DNA of 64,000 bases, taken from Prolixibacter bellariivorans ATCC BAA-1284 (GTDB lineage: Bacteria > Bacteroidota > Bacteroidia > Bacteroidales > Prolixibacteraceae). Of the stretch, positions 8,457-16,967 are shown piece after piece. Positions within the stretch are counted from its first letter, which is position 1. Every line of letters starts with the position of its first letter. The notes below the pieces were generated by a model, which made no database searches, was not told the origin of the DNA, and saw only the letters and a list, made by a program, of their open reading frames with translations. Position numbers and translations under genes: made by a program. The stretch spans positions 62,001 through 126,000 of the forward strand of contig NZ_JHXO01000009.1 of the NCBI RefSeq assembly GCF_000621705.1, given 5' to 3'.

Positions 8457-9113
8457 TTATTTACCGAAAAGTTTAAAACCTATCGAAACCTGCAGACTAC
8501 GGTTCTTCGAGTCGGTTACCATATTGGACTGACTATACGCAGAAACAGTACTTATGTTTTGATTCTGAAAGACCGTTGTCAGGCCGTAAATATACCGTAC
8601 GGATAGAAAGGTGTTCCCAAAGTGCCAGGCTACCCCAGCCAGTAAGCCGGCATCATGTTTACCCATCTTGTAAAACTGCTCATCATTCCTGTTATTGAGT
8701 AAAAAACCATACTCAAAACCGGTTTCCAGCTCCAGGTGTTTCACCGGAAACCACGACACAGTGAGAGGCACATTCAAATAGTAATTACTAATTGGAGAAG
8801 GAGTAAAAGCAACCCACTCTCCCTGATAAAATGTTCCGTCGAGCAATTTGGTTTTTCCTCCTTTCCGGGCAAAGAGCAGTTCGCCTTTCAGTCCCAGATG
8901 CTTGCTAAATGCATGACGGTAATACCCGCCAAACTCATAACCAATGATAGCTTCATAAGAGGGACGAAACGAATTGTTGGCTGTTGAATAAAACGTTACA
9001 TCGAGTTTACTGTTCCCAATGCCTCCTTTTATTCCAAATTCATTGGTTTGGGCAGTTGCTGTCGCAACATAAAGCAAGAGGAATAGCCCGAATAATGCTG
9101 TTTTTTTTACCAT
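8457..9113 (-). CDS. Outer-membrane beta-barrel protein (PorT/OMP_b-brl_2-like)
   Basis: A 218-residue exported protein. Residues 1-21 are a Sec signal peptide ending in ATAQ. The mature part begins with NEFGIKGGIGNSKLDV and continues in alternating amphipathic strands (YEIGYEFGGYYRHAF-like pattern, LGLKGELLFARKGGK, LELETGFEYGFLLN, LLAGVAWHFG, LSVRYIYGLT), ending with the strand LQVSIGFKLFG. This is the small eight-to-ten-strand barrel family common in Bacteroidota. Its function is unknown. It is the first gene of the minus-strand group that includes the DUF4249 lipoprotein and the TonB-dependent receptor, but about 100 bp and a hairpin separate it from them. Confidence 0.87.
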   Translation of the reverse strand: MVKKTALFGLFLLLYVATATAQTNEFGIKGGIGNSKLDVTFYSTANNSFRPSYEAIIGYEFGGYYRHAFSKHLGLKGELLFARKGGKTKLLDGTFYQGEWVAFTPSPISNYYLNVPLTVSWFPVKHLELETGFEYGFLLNNRNDEQFYKMGKHDAGLLAGVAWHFGNTFLSVRYIYGLTTVFQNQNISTVSAYSQSNMVTDSKNRSLQVSIGFKLFGK

Positions 9114-9624
9114 TTTAAATTTTCTCGTTACATAAATACATTACAAAGCCCAATTAGCCTTTCTCAAGGTTAATGATAACTCTTAGGCAATCTCATCAAA
9201 CAGAAATACAGGTAAAAAAGCAGGATTAAAAAGCAACACAACAATCAAAAAATCATCTCATCATAGGTAAATTCCGGAAAGTGTTTACACTGTCATGGAT
9301 ATTGATAATTCAAAACTACACTATTTTGCATAAAAATGAATATTTCAAGTTATTTTTTCGCTGTCATCAACACTCCAAAGCTATACACAACAGCTCTCTC
9401 TTTTCTTTACCAGATATTAAGCAGACCTAATCTTTTGTTGATTTTCCTTCTTCTGCAAGAATTCCAACAGGTATTAATAGGAAATATCGCAACCTCAAGC
9501 CGGCATATTTGTTATTTTTGTCGGTTAGCGAACGGAAGGTTGAACCGACGAGTTTTACTCAACCGTATAGACTCCCGTTTTTCCCGTTCATGGCATCCGG
9601 AAAAAAGATTAAAATATATTGACA
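9114..9624. other. Divergent promoter region between the barrel-protein gene and the hem operon
   Basis: About 510 bp of AT-rich sequence between divergent genes. No ORF in it has a recognisable product. It must hold the promoters for both directions. A minus-strand -7-like TAGTTTTG occurs at 9311-9318, and a plus-strand one at 9513-9520 is listed separately. No riboswitch-like conserved structure was recognised. Confidence 0.5.
9513..9520 (+). promoter_or_regulatory. Candidate -7 element of the hem operon promoter
   Basis: TATTTTTG matches the Bacteroidota -7 consensus TAnnTTTG exactly and lies about 105 bp before the hemL start. No TTTG is found at the expected -33 spacing, so the call is tentative. 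Confidence 0.3.
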
Positions 9625-10926
9625 ATGGAATTTACCAAAAGCATACAGGCCTTTCAGGAAGCGCTGGAGTACATCCCCGGCGGAGTGAACTCACCGGTGC
9701 GTTCGTTCAGGAGCGTGGAGAGTGATCCGGTCTTCATCGAAAGTGCCCAAGGCTCCAAAGTCCGTGACATCGACGGCAACGAATATATCGATTATGTAGG
9801 TTCGTGGGGACCGATGATTCTCGGTCACGCCCACCCCGACGTGCTGAAAGCATTATCCGAAACCATGCAGAAGGGCACCAGCTTTGGCGCTCCCACCCTG
9901 CTGGAAACCGAAATGGCAAAGCAAGTGCGGAAGATGATGCCGTCTATCGAGAGTGTGCGGATGGTGAACTCAGGTACCGAAGCCACCATGAGTGCCCTGC
10001 GCCTGGCCCGTGGCTATACCGGCCGCGATTTGGTCATCAAATTCGAAGGCTGCTACCACGGTCACAACGACAGCTTCCTGATTGCTGCCGGCTCCGGAGC
10101 TTTGACTTTCGGAACACCGAACACACCGGGCGTCACCACGGGAACAGCACACGATACGCTCACGGCCCAATTCAACGATTTGGATTCGGTGGCCGCCCAT
10201 TTCGAAAAACACGGCGACAACATTGCCGCGCTCATCATCGAGCCCGTTACCGGCAACATGGGGGTCGTGATTCCGACGAAAGAATTCATGCAGGGCGTAC
10301 GCGACCTGTGTACCAAACACGGTGCACTGCTCATTTTCGATGAGGTGATGACCGGTTTCCGGGTAGCCAAAGGCGGCGCACAAAGTCTGCTGGGCATCGA
10401 ACCCGATCTGACGACCTTAGGTAAAATCATCGGTGGCGGACTGCCTGTCGGTGCTTACGGCGGTAAAAAAGAAATCATGGATCATCTGGCACCGCAAGGT
10501 CCCGTGTACCAGGCCGGAACCCTTTCGGGAAATCCGCTGGCCATGGCAGCCGGATTAACACAGCTACGATTGCTGGACAACGACTCGATGATTTATGACG
10601 ACCTGGAGCGGAAAGCCGGCATGCTGGAAGAAGGGCTGAAGAACAACCTCCGCGAACTGGATTTCCCGGCCGTGGTCAACCGCGTCGGCTCCATGTTTAC
10701 GCTTTTCTTCACCAAGGAAGAGAAGGTGACTTCCTTTGCCGATGTGATGAAATGCGATACGAAGGTTTTCTCCGATTATTTCAAATACTCGCTGGAAAGC
10801 GGCATCTACCTGGCACCGTCGCAGTTCGAGGCTGGTTTTGTTTCGGCGGCTCACACCGACGAAGACATTCAGCGCACCATCGAAGCCAGTTACAACGCAT
10901 TGAAAAAAATCAAACAGAAAGGTTAA
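9625..10926 (+). CDS. hemL: Glutamate-1-semialdehyde 2,1-aminomutase
   Basis: This PLP enzyme converts glutamate-1-semialdehyde to 5-aminolevulinate, the last step of the C5 route that feeds HemB. The ATG at 9625 is chosen over the in-frame TTG two codons earlier, giving 433 residues, the normal size. Family landmarks are [11 protein letters not shown] at the N-terminus, [39 protein letters not shown], the PLP lysine in [17 protein letters not shown], and [13 protein letters not shown]. It is the first gene of the six-gene operon and stops seven bases before hemE. Confidence 0.97.
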   Translation: MEFTKSIQAFQEALEYIPGGVNSPVRSFRSVESDPVFIESAQGSKVRDIDGNEYIDYVGSWGPMILGHAHPDVLKALSETMQKGTSFGAPTLLETEMAKQVRKMMPSIESVRMVNSGTEATMSALRLARGYTGRDLVIKFEGCYHGHNDSFLIAAGSGALTFGTPNTPGVTTGTAHDTLTAQFNDLDSVAAHFEKHGDNIAALIIEPVTGNMGVVIPTKEFMQGVRDLCTKHGALLIFDEVMTGFRVAKGGAQSLLGIEPDLTTLGKIIGGGLPVGAYGGKKEIMDHLAPQGPVYQAGTLSGNPLAMAAGLTQLRLLDNDSMIYDDLERKAGMLEEGLKNNLRELDFPAVVNRVGSMFTLFFTKEEKVTSFADVMKCDTKVFSDYFKYSLESGIYLAPSQFEAGFVSAAHTDEDIQRTIEASYNALKKIKQKG

Positions 10927-10933
10927 TTCCCCG

Positions 10934-11980
10934 ATGCAGACAAACCCGACGGAATCCATATTATTACGTACCCTGAAAGGCGAATCGACGGAGCGACCAC
11001 CGGTGTGGTTCATGCGCCAGGCCGGGCGGGTATTGCCCTCCTACCTGGAGATTAAGAAGCAATATACGTTTTGGCAGATGATGCAAAATCCGGAAGTAGC
11101 GGCCCAAGTGACCCTCCTTCCGGTGGAAGATTTGGGCGTCGACGCGGCCATTCTGTTTTCCGACATCCTGGTCGTTCCCTACGCCATGGGCATGGGCCTC
11201 GACTTCACCGATGCCGGTCCGACCTTTGACGAACCACTCGCCTTCCGGGAAAACCCGATCAACGGACTGTTTGATGATCCGACCAAGCTGGATTACATCT
11301 ACGCGGTAATTGACGAAATTAACCGCACGAAACCGGCCCACATTCCGCTGATTGGTTTTTGCGGAGCGCCACTCACGGTGCTGCTGTTTATGCTGCAGGG
11401 CCTGGGCCGCAAAGGCGATTTCCCCGATGCGATTCGGTTTATTTACGAAAACAGGGAAACAACGAAGCAGCTGATTGACGCCCTCACGGATATGTCCATC
11501 GAATACATCAAGGGGCAAATCAAACACGGCATCGATGTCTTCCAGCTGTTTGACACACACGCCGGTCTGCTGCCGTTCGATGTGTACAACGAACTGTTCC
11601 TTCCGCCCGTGCGGAAAATAGCGCAGGTGGTTCGCGACGCCGGACTGCCCTTCATCTTCTTCCCGAAAGGGATTGGAACCGGAATAGCCAAACTCACACC
11701 CGAGGAGGCCGACTTCCTCAGTGTCGACTGGCAAACCTCGTTAACCAACGCCCGCAAGCTGGTTCATCCGGAAATCGGACTGCAGGGAAATGTCGATCCG
11801 CGATTGCTGTTTGCACCACAGGAAGAAATCGAAAAGGAACTGAAAAAATACCTCCGCTTTGGTGCGGAGAATCAAAACTGGATTTTCAACCTGGGCCACG
11901 GCTTTATGCCCGGCATCCCGTTTGAAAACGCCCGCTTTCTGGCCGACTGGGCAAAAAATGCCGACTGGAAACGGTCATAA
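10934..11980 (+). CDS. hemE: Uroporphyrinogen III decarboxylase
   Basis: The enzyme removes four carboxyl groups from uroporphyrinogen III to give coproporphyrinogen III. The 348-residue length is normal for the family. The N-terminal signature is RPPVWFMRQAGRVLPSY, followed by the substrate-pocket segment AAILFSDILVVPYAMGMGL, IGFCGAPLTVLLFML, and a C-terminal LQGNVDPRLLFAPQEEI and FNLGHGFMPGIPFENA; the last histidine-containing segment is the usual second signature. It starts seven bases after the hemL stop and ends eleven before hemN. Confidence 0.97.
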   Translation: MQTNPTESILLRTLKGESTERPPVWFMRQAGRVLPSYLEIKKQYTFWQMMQNPEVAAQVTLLPVEDLGVDAAILFSDILVVPYAMGMGLDFTDAGPTFDEPLAFRENPINGLFDDPTKLDYIYAVIDEINRTKPAHIPLIGFCGAPLTVLLFMLQGLGRKGDFPDAIRFIYENRETTKQLIDALTDMSIEYIKGQIKHGIDVFQLFDTHAGLLPFDVYNELFLPPVRKIAQVVRDAGLPFIFFPKGIGTGIAKLTPEEADFLSVDWQTSLTNARKLVHPEIGLQGNVDPRLLFAPQEEIEKELKKYLRFGAENQNWIFNLGHGFMPGIPFENARFLADWAKNADWKRS

Positions 11981-11991
11981 ATGCATCATTG

Positions 11992-13368
11992 ATGAATAAC
12001 GAATTATTAGAGAAATACAATCGTCCGGTACCGCGTTACACCAGTTATCCGCCAGCCAATTTCTTTACCGAAAGCTTTACCGAAGCAAACTACCGTGAAG
12101 CGCTGACTGCATCGAACGACTGGGAACCGCAAAACATATCGCTCTATTTTCACATTCCGTTTTGCCGGAAAATGTGCTTTTTCTGCGGCTGCAACTCCTT
12201 CCCCATGAAGAACGACGAAACCGTGAAACGGTACATGGAGGCAGTGAAAAAGGAGGTGGAGATGGTGAAACAACACCTCGTCCCCGGACGCAAGGTTTCC
12301 CAGATTCACTATGGCGGTGGCACGCCCAACGCTATTCCGGTTCATTACCTCGAAGAGTTGAATCAGTTGTTGTTCGATAGTTTTTCGTTCATCGAAAACC
12401 CCGAAATTGCCATTGAGTGCAATCCGGCCCATCTCGATGAAGAGTCGGTGAGAAGACTAAAAGGAGCCGGTTTCAGAAGGTTCAGCATCGGCATCCAGGA
12501 TTTCGATATTGAGGTTTTGAAAGCCGTTAACCGGGATCCATCCCAACTTCCGGTGGACGAACTCATTCAACTACTGAAAGACGGTGACGAACCGGTGGAT
12601 GTGAACCTCGATTTCATTTACGGCTTGCCCAACCAAACCGTCGACAGCTTTATTTCGGCCATCGAAAGAGCGATTGCCATGAAGCCCGACCGGTTGGTGA
12701 CTTTCTCGTACGCCCATGTTCCGTGGGTGAAAAAGAGCCAGAAACGCCTCGAAGTGATTGGACTTCCCAGCAACGAGGATAAGATTGCCATGTTCGACCG
12801 GGCCAGCGAATTGTTGATTGACAGCGGCTACCATGCCATCGGTCTTGACCATTTTGCGCTAGCCAACGACGAGCTGACCATTGCCCACAAGGAACGCAGT
12901 CTGCACCGGAATTTCCAGGGCTACTGCACCCGCCGCACCACCGGACAGGTGTATGCTTTCGGCGTATCGGGGATTAGTCAGCTGGAACAGGTGTATGCAC
13001 AAAACAGCAAGTCCATTAACGATTATATGCAGCAGGTGGAAAAGGGCCATTTGCCCATCGCCAAAGGCTACCAATTGAACGACAATGAGCGCATCGTCCG
13101 CGAAGTAGTGACCGAAGTGATGTGCAACCGGCACGTTCGATGGGACGACATGGCCGAACGTTGCCGCGTCTCGGAAGATGCGGTCCGCTCGGCTGTAGCC
13201 TATGAAGAAACAAAGCTCACCGAACTGCAAACCGACGGTCTCATTCATTTCGATAACGAAAAAGTGAATGTAACAGAAGCGGGAAACATGTTCATCCGCA
13301 ATGTGGCCGCCACCTTCGACCCGTTGATGGGCGGCGACAACGAATCCAAATTTTCCAAACCAGTCTGA
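11992..13368 (+). CDS. hemN: Oxygen-independent coproporphyrinogen III oxidase (radical SAM)
   Basis: The enzyme decarboxylates two propionates of coproporphyrinogen III without oxygen, using S-adenosylmethionine and a [4Fe-4S] cluster. The ATG at 11992 gives 458 residues; an in-frame TTG directly precedes it. The cluster ligands are C58, C62 and C65 in IPFCRKMCFFCGC, with the family's extra C67. The GGGTPNAIP motif, the IECNPAHLDEE segment, the GIQDFD loop and DLIYGLP-like DFIYGLPNQT follow. The N-terminal YNRPVPRYTSYPPA is typical of true HemN rather than the HemW-like relatives, which lack it. It is co-transcribed with an oxygen-dependent counterpart (hemF), two genes on. Confidence 0.96.
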   Translation: MNNELLEKYNRPVPRYTSYPPANFFTESFTEANYREALTASNDWEPQNISLYFHIPFCRKMCFFCGCNSFPMKNDETVKRYMEAVKKEVEMVKQHLVPGRKVSQIHYGGGTPNAIPVHYLEELNQLLFDSFSFIENPEIAIECNPAHLDEESVRRLKGAGFRRFSIGIQDFDIEVLKAVNRDPSQLPVDELIQLLKDGDEPVDVNLDFIYGLPNQTVDSFISAIERAIAMKPDRLVTFSYAHVPWVKKSQKRLEVIGLPSNEDKIAMFDRASELLIDSGYHAIGLDHFALANDELTIAHKERSLHRNFQGYCTRRTTGQVYAFGVSGISQLEQVYAQNSKSINDYMQQVEKGHLPIAKGYQLNDNERIVREVVTEVMCNRHVRWDDMAERCRVSEDAVRSAVAYEETKLTELQTDGLIHFDNEKVNVTEAGNMFIRNVAATFDPLMGGDNESKFSKPV

Positions 13369-13371
13369 CGA

Positions 13372-14742
13372 ATGAGTAACGCACAAAATACCGACGTCAT
13401 TATTATCGGTGCAGGCCTCACTGGTCTGACAGCGGCCCATTACCTGAAAAAGCAGGGTAAGAATGTTCGCGTCATTGAAAAGAATGGCCGCACCGGCGGC
13501 GTCATTCAAACCGTCCATGAGGAGGACTTCACCTTTGAAACCGGTCCGAATACCGGTGTTCTGGGGAATCCCGAAGTAGCCGAGCTGTTTGAAGAGTTGC
13601 AGAAAGATGTGACCCTGGAAACCGCCGATCCGGCCGCCAAACGGCGCCTCATCTGGAAAGGGAACGACTGGCATGCATTGCCTTCCAGACCCATTTCCGC
13701 TATCGGTACTCCCCTCTTTTCGTGGTACGATAAATTCCGCATTCTCGGGGAACCGTTTCGCAAGAAAGGTACCAAACCCAATGAATCGGTGGCTGACCTG
13801 GTCCGTCGCCGGCTGGGGAAAAGCTTCCTCGATTATGCGGTCAACCCGTTCATTTCGGGTGTTTATGCCGGTGACCCGGAATACCTCGTCACCCAATATG
13901 CGCTGCCGAAGCTGTACAATTTGGAGCAAAACTATGGCAGCTTCATCGGAGGCGCCATGAAAAAGCGTAAAGAGCCCAAAGAACCGCGTGATTCCAAAGC
14001 TACACGGGAAGTCTTTTCGGCCAAAGGAGGTCTTGTATCATTAATTAAGGCGCTGGAAAAGTCGGTCGGGCTGGAAAGCATTACGCTGGGCGCGGAAAAC
14101 ACACAGGTTCAGCCAGACCGCGACGGGTTTACCGCCACAATCACTGCAGATGGAGAAACCCAGACCATCAGGGCACCGAAAGTGATTTCAACCGCCGGCG
14201 GACATGCCTTCAACAGTTTGTACCCATTTCTGGGAAAAGAGGAGTTGGCACCTTTTAAAGAACTAAAATACGCGACCGTTACGCAGGTTATTCTGGGATT
14301 CAAAAATTGGCAAGGAATGCCACTCAACGCCTTCGGAGGCCTCATTCCCGCAAAGGAAAACAAAAATATGCTGGGCGTGTTATTTACCTCGTCGTTTTTT
14401 CAAAACCGTGCACCGGAAGGTGGAGCTGTTTTGTCAGTCTTCATGGGCGGCATCCGACATCCGGAGATGATTGATTACAGCGATGAACAAATTCAGCAAG
14501 TACTCGAAAAAGAACTGGTTCCGATGATGAAACTTCAGGAGCTGAAACCGAATATCCAGCACATTTACCGCTACCGGCACGCTATTCCGCAATACGGTGC
14601 CAATTCGAAGGAGCGCTTTGAAATGATTGACCGCCTGGAAGGAAAATATCCCGGATTGATTCTGGCCGGAAACATCCGGAACGGTATTGGGATGGCCGAT
14701 CGCATCAAACAGGCACGAATGATAACCGAAAAAGAAATTTGA
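13372..14742 (+). CDS. hemY: Protoporphyrinogen/coproporphyrinogen oxidase, FAD-dependent (HemY/HemG type)
   Basis: An FAD flavoenzyme that makes the aromatic porphyrin from the porphyrinogen. The dinucleotide-binding start is IIIGAGLTGLTAAHYL with the distal VRVIEKNGRTGG; TGPNTG and the C-terminal GLILAGNIRNGIGMADRIKQ are the second FAD contact. At 456 residues it matches the HemY class, not the small flavodoxin-like HemG. Because hemF/hemN and hemH follow the protoporphyrin route, protoporphyrinogen IX is the likely substrate. It begins three bases after hemN, and its stop overlaps the hemF start by one base (TGATG), which suggests translational coupling. Confidence 0.94.
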   Translation: MSNAQNTDVIIIGAGLTGLTAAHYLKKQGKNVRVIEKNGRTGGVIQTVHEEDFTFETGPNTGVLGNPEVAELFEELQKDVTLETADPAAKRRLIWKGNDWHALPSRPISAIGTPLFSWYDKFRILGEPFRKKGTKPNESVADLVRRRLGKSFLDYAVNPFISGVYAGDPEYLVTQYALPKLYNLEQNYGSFIGGAMKKRKEPKEPRDSKATREVFSAKGGLVSLIKALEKSVGLESITLGAENTQVQPDRDGFTATITADGETQTIRAPKVISTAGGHAFNSLYPFLGKEELAPFKELKYATVTQVILGFKNWQGMPLNAFGGLIPAKENKNMLGVLFTSSFFQNRAPEGGAVLSVFMGGIRHPEMIDYSDEQIQQVLEKELVPMMKLQELKPNIQHIYRYRHAIPQYGANSKERFEMIDRLEGKYPGLILAGNIRNGIGMADRIKQARMITEKEI

Positions 14743-15647
14743 TGAAAGAGACAGCCCGGATAGCGGAGCTTTACAGCGAATTGCAGGAGAAAATGTGCGC
14801 CCGCCTCGAGCAGGCCGACGGCAAAGCCACGTTCAGTCGCGATGCCTGGAAGAAAAACATTGGCGGTGGCATGACGCGGGTAATTGCCGGCGGGAATAAG
14901 ATTGCCAAAGGGGCCATCAACTTCTCGCACGTGGAAGGCACCTACAGTGCCCAAATGGAGAAACTGCTGGGCGAAAAAGCTTCGGCGTATGCGGCCACCG
15001 GCATCTCCTCCATTCTGCATCCGGTGAACCCACACGCACCCATTATTCACATGAACGTGCGCCATTTCAGTCTCGACAACGGGGTACAATGGTTTGGCGG
15101 CGGCATCGACCTCACGCCCCACTACATCGACAAAGCCGGGGCTCAGTTGTTTCACCGGAAACTGAAGGAAATCTGCGATCATTACTCACCTTCGTTCTAT
15201 CCCGATTACAAGAAATGGGCTGACGACTACTTCTTCATTCCTCACCGTGATGAAACCCGTGGCGTGGGAGGCATCTTCTTCGACCGGCTGAAACCGACCA
15301 AAGAGATTCCGCTGGAAAAATTGATACAATTCACGGTCGATTTAGCCAGTGCTTACCCGGAAATGTATGCCGGACAACTGGCAAGATACGCTGATAAACC
15401 TTTCACTGAAAGGGAAGAAAAATGGCAGCGAATGCGACGTGGACGGTACGTGGAATTCAACCTGGTGTACGACCGGGGAACGAAATTCGGACTGGCCTCG
15501 GGAGGAAACACCGAAAGCATTTTGGTGAGCATGCCACCGGAAGCTGTCTGGGAATACAACTATACTCCGGAACCCGGTTCACGTGAAGCAGAAACCCTTT
15601 CACTGTTGAAAAAAGATATGGACTGGATAAACTGTTTAACAGATTGA
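14742..15647 (+). CDS. hemF: Oxygen-dependent coproporphyrinogen III oxidase
   Basis: Uses molecular oxygen to convert coproporphyrinogen III to protoporphyrinogen IX. The ATG at 14742 overlaps the preceding stop; 301 residues are normal. Diagnostic segments are GGGMTRVIAGGN, the HMNVRHF strand with its conserved histidines, WFGGGIDLTPHY, the DEYFF-like DDYFFIPHRDETRGVGGIFFDRL (in which R-G-V-G-G-I-F-F-D is the family signature) and GRYVEFNLVYDRGTKFGL. The C-terminus contains the usual SMPPEAVWEYNY. Presence of both this gene and hemN in one operon fits a facultative lifestyle. Confidence 0.97.
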   Translation: MKETARIAELYSELQEKMCARLEQADGKATFSRDAWKKNIGGGMTRVIAGGNKIAKGAINFSHVEGTYSAQMEKLLGEKASAYAATGISSILHPVNPHAPIIHMNVRHFSLDNGVQWFGGGIDLTPHYIDKAGAQLFHRKLKEICDHYSPSFYPDYKKWADDYFFIPHRDETRGVGGIFFDRLKPTKEIPLEKLIQFTVDLASAYPEMYAGQLARYADKPFTEREEKWQRMRRGRYVEFNLVYDRGTKFGLASGGNTESILVSMPPEAVWEYNYTPEPGSREAETLSLLKKDMDWINCLTD

Positions 15648-15704
15648 CTTGTTTCCTGAACAGAACAATTCAATATTTATCATTTAAAATCTAACATTTC
15701 TTCG

Positions 15705-16724
15705 ATGGCCGAAAAGAAAACAGCCGTTCTCCTGATGAATGTCGGAACCCCCGACGAACCCAAAGTAGGCAGTGTACGCCGCTACCTGACTCAGTTCCTC
15801 AACGACCGAAGGGTGATTGACATTCCCTGGCTGCTGCAAAAGATTCTGGTGAACCTGATTATCGTTCCGTTCCGGGCCCCAAAATCGACGAAACTCTACC
15901 AGCAACTGTGGACCGAAGAAGGTTCGCCATTGGTGGTTTTTGCCAACAGCGTTCAGAAAAAACTGGAAGCCCGCCTGCCGGAAAGCGATAAGGTATTCGT
16001 GGCCATGCGCTACGGCAATCCGTCGTTAAAAGCTGCGTTGAAGCAAATTAAGGAAGGTGGATTCGAACGAATTATCCTGTTGCCATTGTTTCCGCAATAT
16101 GCCTCCTCCTCTACCGGAACGGCTGTTGAAGCCTTTTGGTCCGCCGTACGGAAGTGGAACGTCATTCCCGATGTGCAGGTCATCAGCCAGTTCTATGACC
16201 GGCCCGATTTCATTCAAGCTTTCGCTGAACGCATTCGCGAGCAAAAGCCGGAGGAGTACGATCACATCATCTTCTCATATCACGGATTACCGCTTCGCCA
16301 TCTCGACAAATCGCATCCCGGCATCAGCAATACCACCTGCACCTGTCACGAAGCCATGCCGGCACACGGGACCTTCTGCTACAAAGCCGCCTGTTATGCT
16401 ACTTCTCGCAAACTGGCAGACGAACTGGGCCTGAAACCAGGTGATTATACTGTATCGTTCCAATCGCGCTTATCGGATAAATGGATCAAACCCTTCACCG
16501 ATAAACTGCTGGAAGAGCAGGCCAAACAAGGGGTGAAAAAGCTATTGGTGGCAGCCCCGTCATTTGTGGCCGACTGCCTGGAAACCCGCGTGGAAATCGG
16601 CATTGATTACAAGCGCTTCTTCACCGGAAACGGTGGCGAAACCTTAACGATGGTTGAAAGCCTCAACGACCAGCCGCTATGGATTGATGCTCTGGAAACT
16701 ATGGTGAAAGAGAAGATGAACTAA
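15705..16724 (+). CDS. hemH: Ferrochelatase
   Basis: Inserts ferrous iron into protoporphyrin IX at the end of heme synthesis. The 339-residue protein opens with AVLLMNVGTPDEPKVGSVRRYL, holds PLFPQYASSSTGTAV, the catalytic histidine in IIFSYHGLPLRHL, and PSFVADCLETRVEI with the second active-site acidic residues. A cysteine-rich patch (TTCTCHEAM, then CYKAACYATSRKL, about residues 206-230) resembles the patch seen in many Bacteroidota and some other ferrochelatases; whether it binds a cluster here is unknown. It follows hemF by 57 bp with no terminator in between, so it closes the operon. Confidence 0.96.
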   Translation: MAEKKTAVLLMNVGTPDEPKVGSVRRYLTQFLNDRRVIDIPWLLQKILVNLIIVPFRAPKSTKLYQQLWTEEGSPLVVFANSVQKKLEARLPESDKVFVAMRYGNPSLKAALKQIKEGGFERIILLPLFPQYASSSTGTAVEAFWSAVRKWNVIPDVQVISQFYDRPDFIQAFAERIREQKPEEYDHIIFSYHGLPLRHLDKSHPGISNTTCTCHEAMPAHGTFCYKAACYATSRKLADELGLKPGDYTVSFQSRLSDKWIKPFTDKLLEEQAKQGVKKLLVAAPSFVADCLETRVEIGIDYKRFFTGNGGETLTMVESLNDQPLWIDALETMVKEKMN

Positions 16725-16750
16725 AACCCAAGCTTATATTGACAAGATAA

Positions 16751-16766
16751 TTGACACGGCTGTCAA
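16751..16766. other. Inverted repeat after hemH
   Basis: TTGACA and TGTCAA are perfectly inverted around four bases, about 27 bp after the hemH stop. It is too short and lacks an immediate T-run for a confident terminator; an operator-like site is possible. Confidence 0.25.
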
Positions 16767-16816
16767 AGTTTTTGATAAAATAGCCTTCACACAAGACATT
16801 CTAACCATTGACATTC

Positions 16817-16846
16817 ATGCCCTTATCGATAAGGGCATTTTTTTTG
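16817..16846 (+). terminator. Terminator separating the hem operon from the permease array
   Basis: A fully self-complementary 22-bp sequence centred on TTATCGATAA (16817-16838) forms a 9-10-bp stem and is followed by eight T. It insulates the array that begins about 120 bp later. Confidence 0.9.
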
Positions 16847-16967
16847 CTTCAGATGCTATATCGAAAAATAACTGACTGTAGCACTTTAGGAATTATCGTA
16901 TTAACTTGAATTGCTGCCAACGAAAAAATCTAAAAAGCAACAAGTCGTCATATTCTTAAAAATCGAT

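Noticed and set aside
9336-9725. 129-codon frame overlapping the hemL start
   Set aside because: Covers the promoter region and runs into hemL out of frame; the product has no recognisable features.
16911-16967. Upstream TTG start for permease P1
   Set aside because: It would add 19 charged residues before the usual short N-terminus; the ATG at 16968 fits the family.
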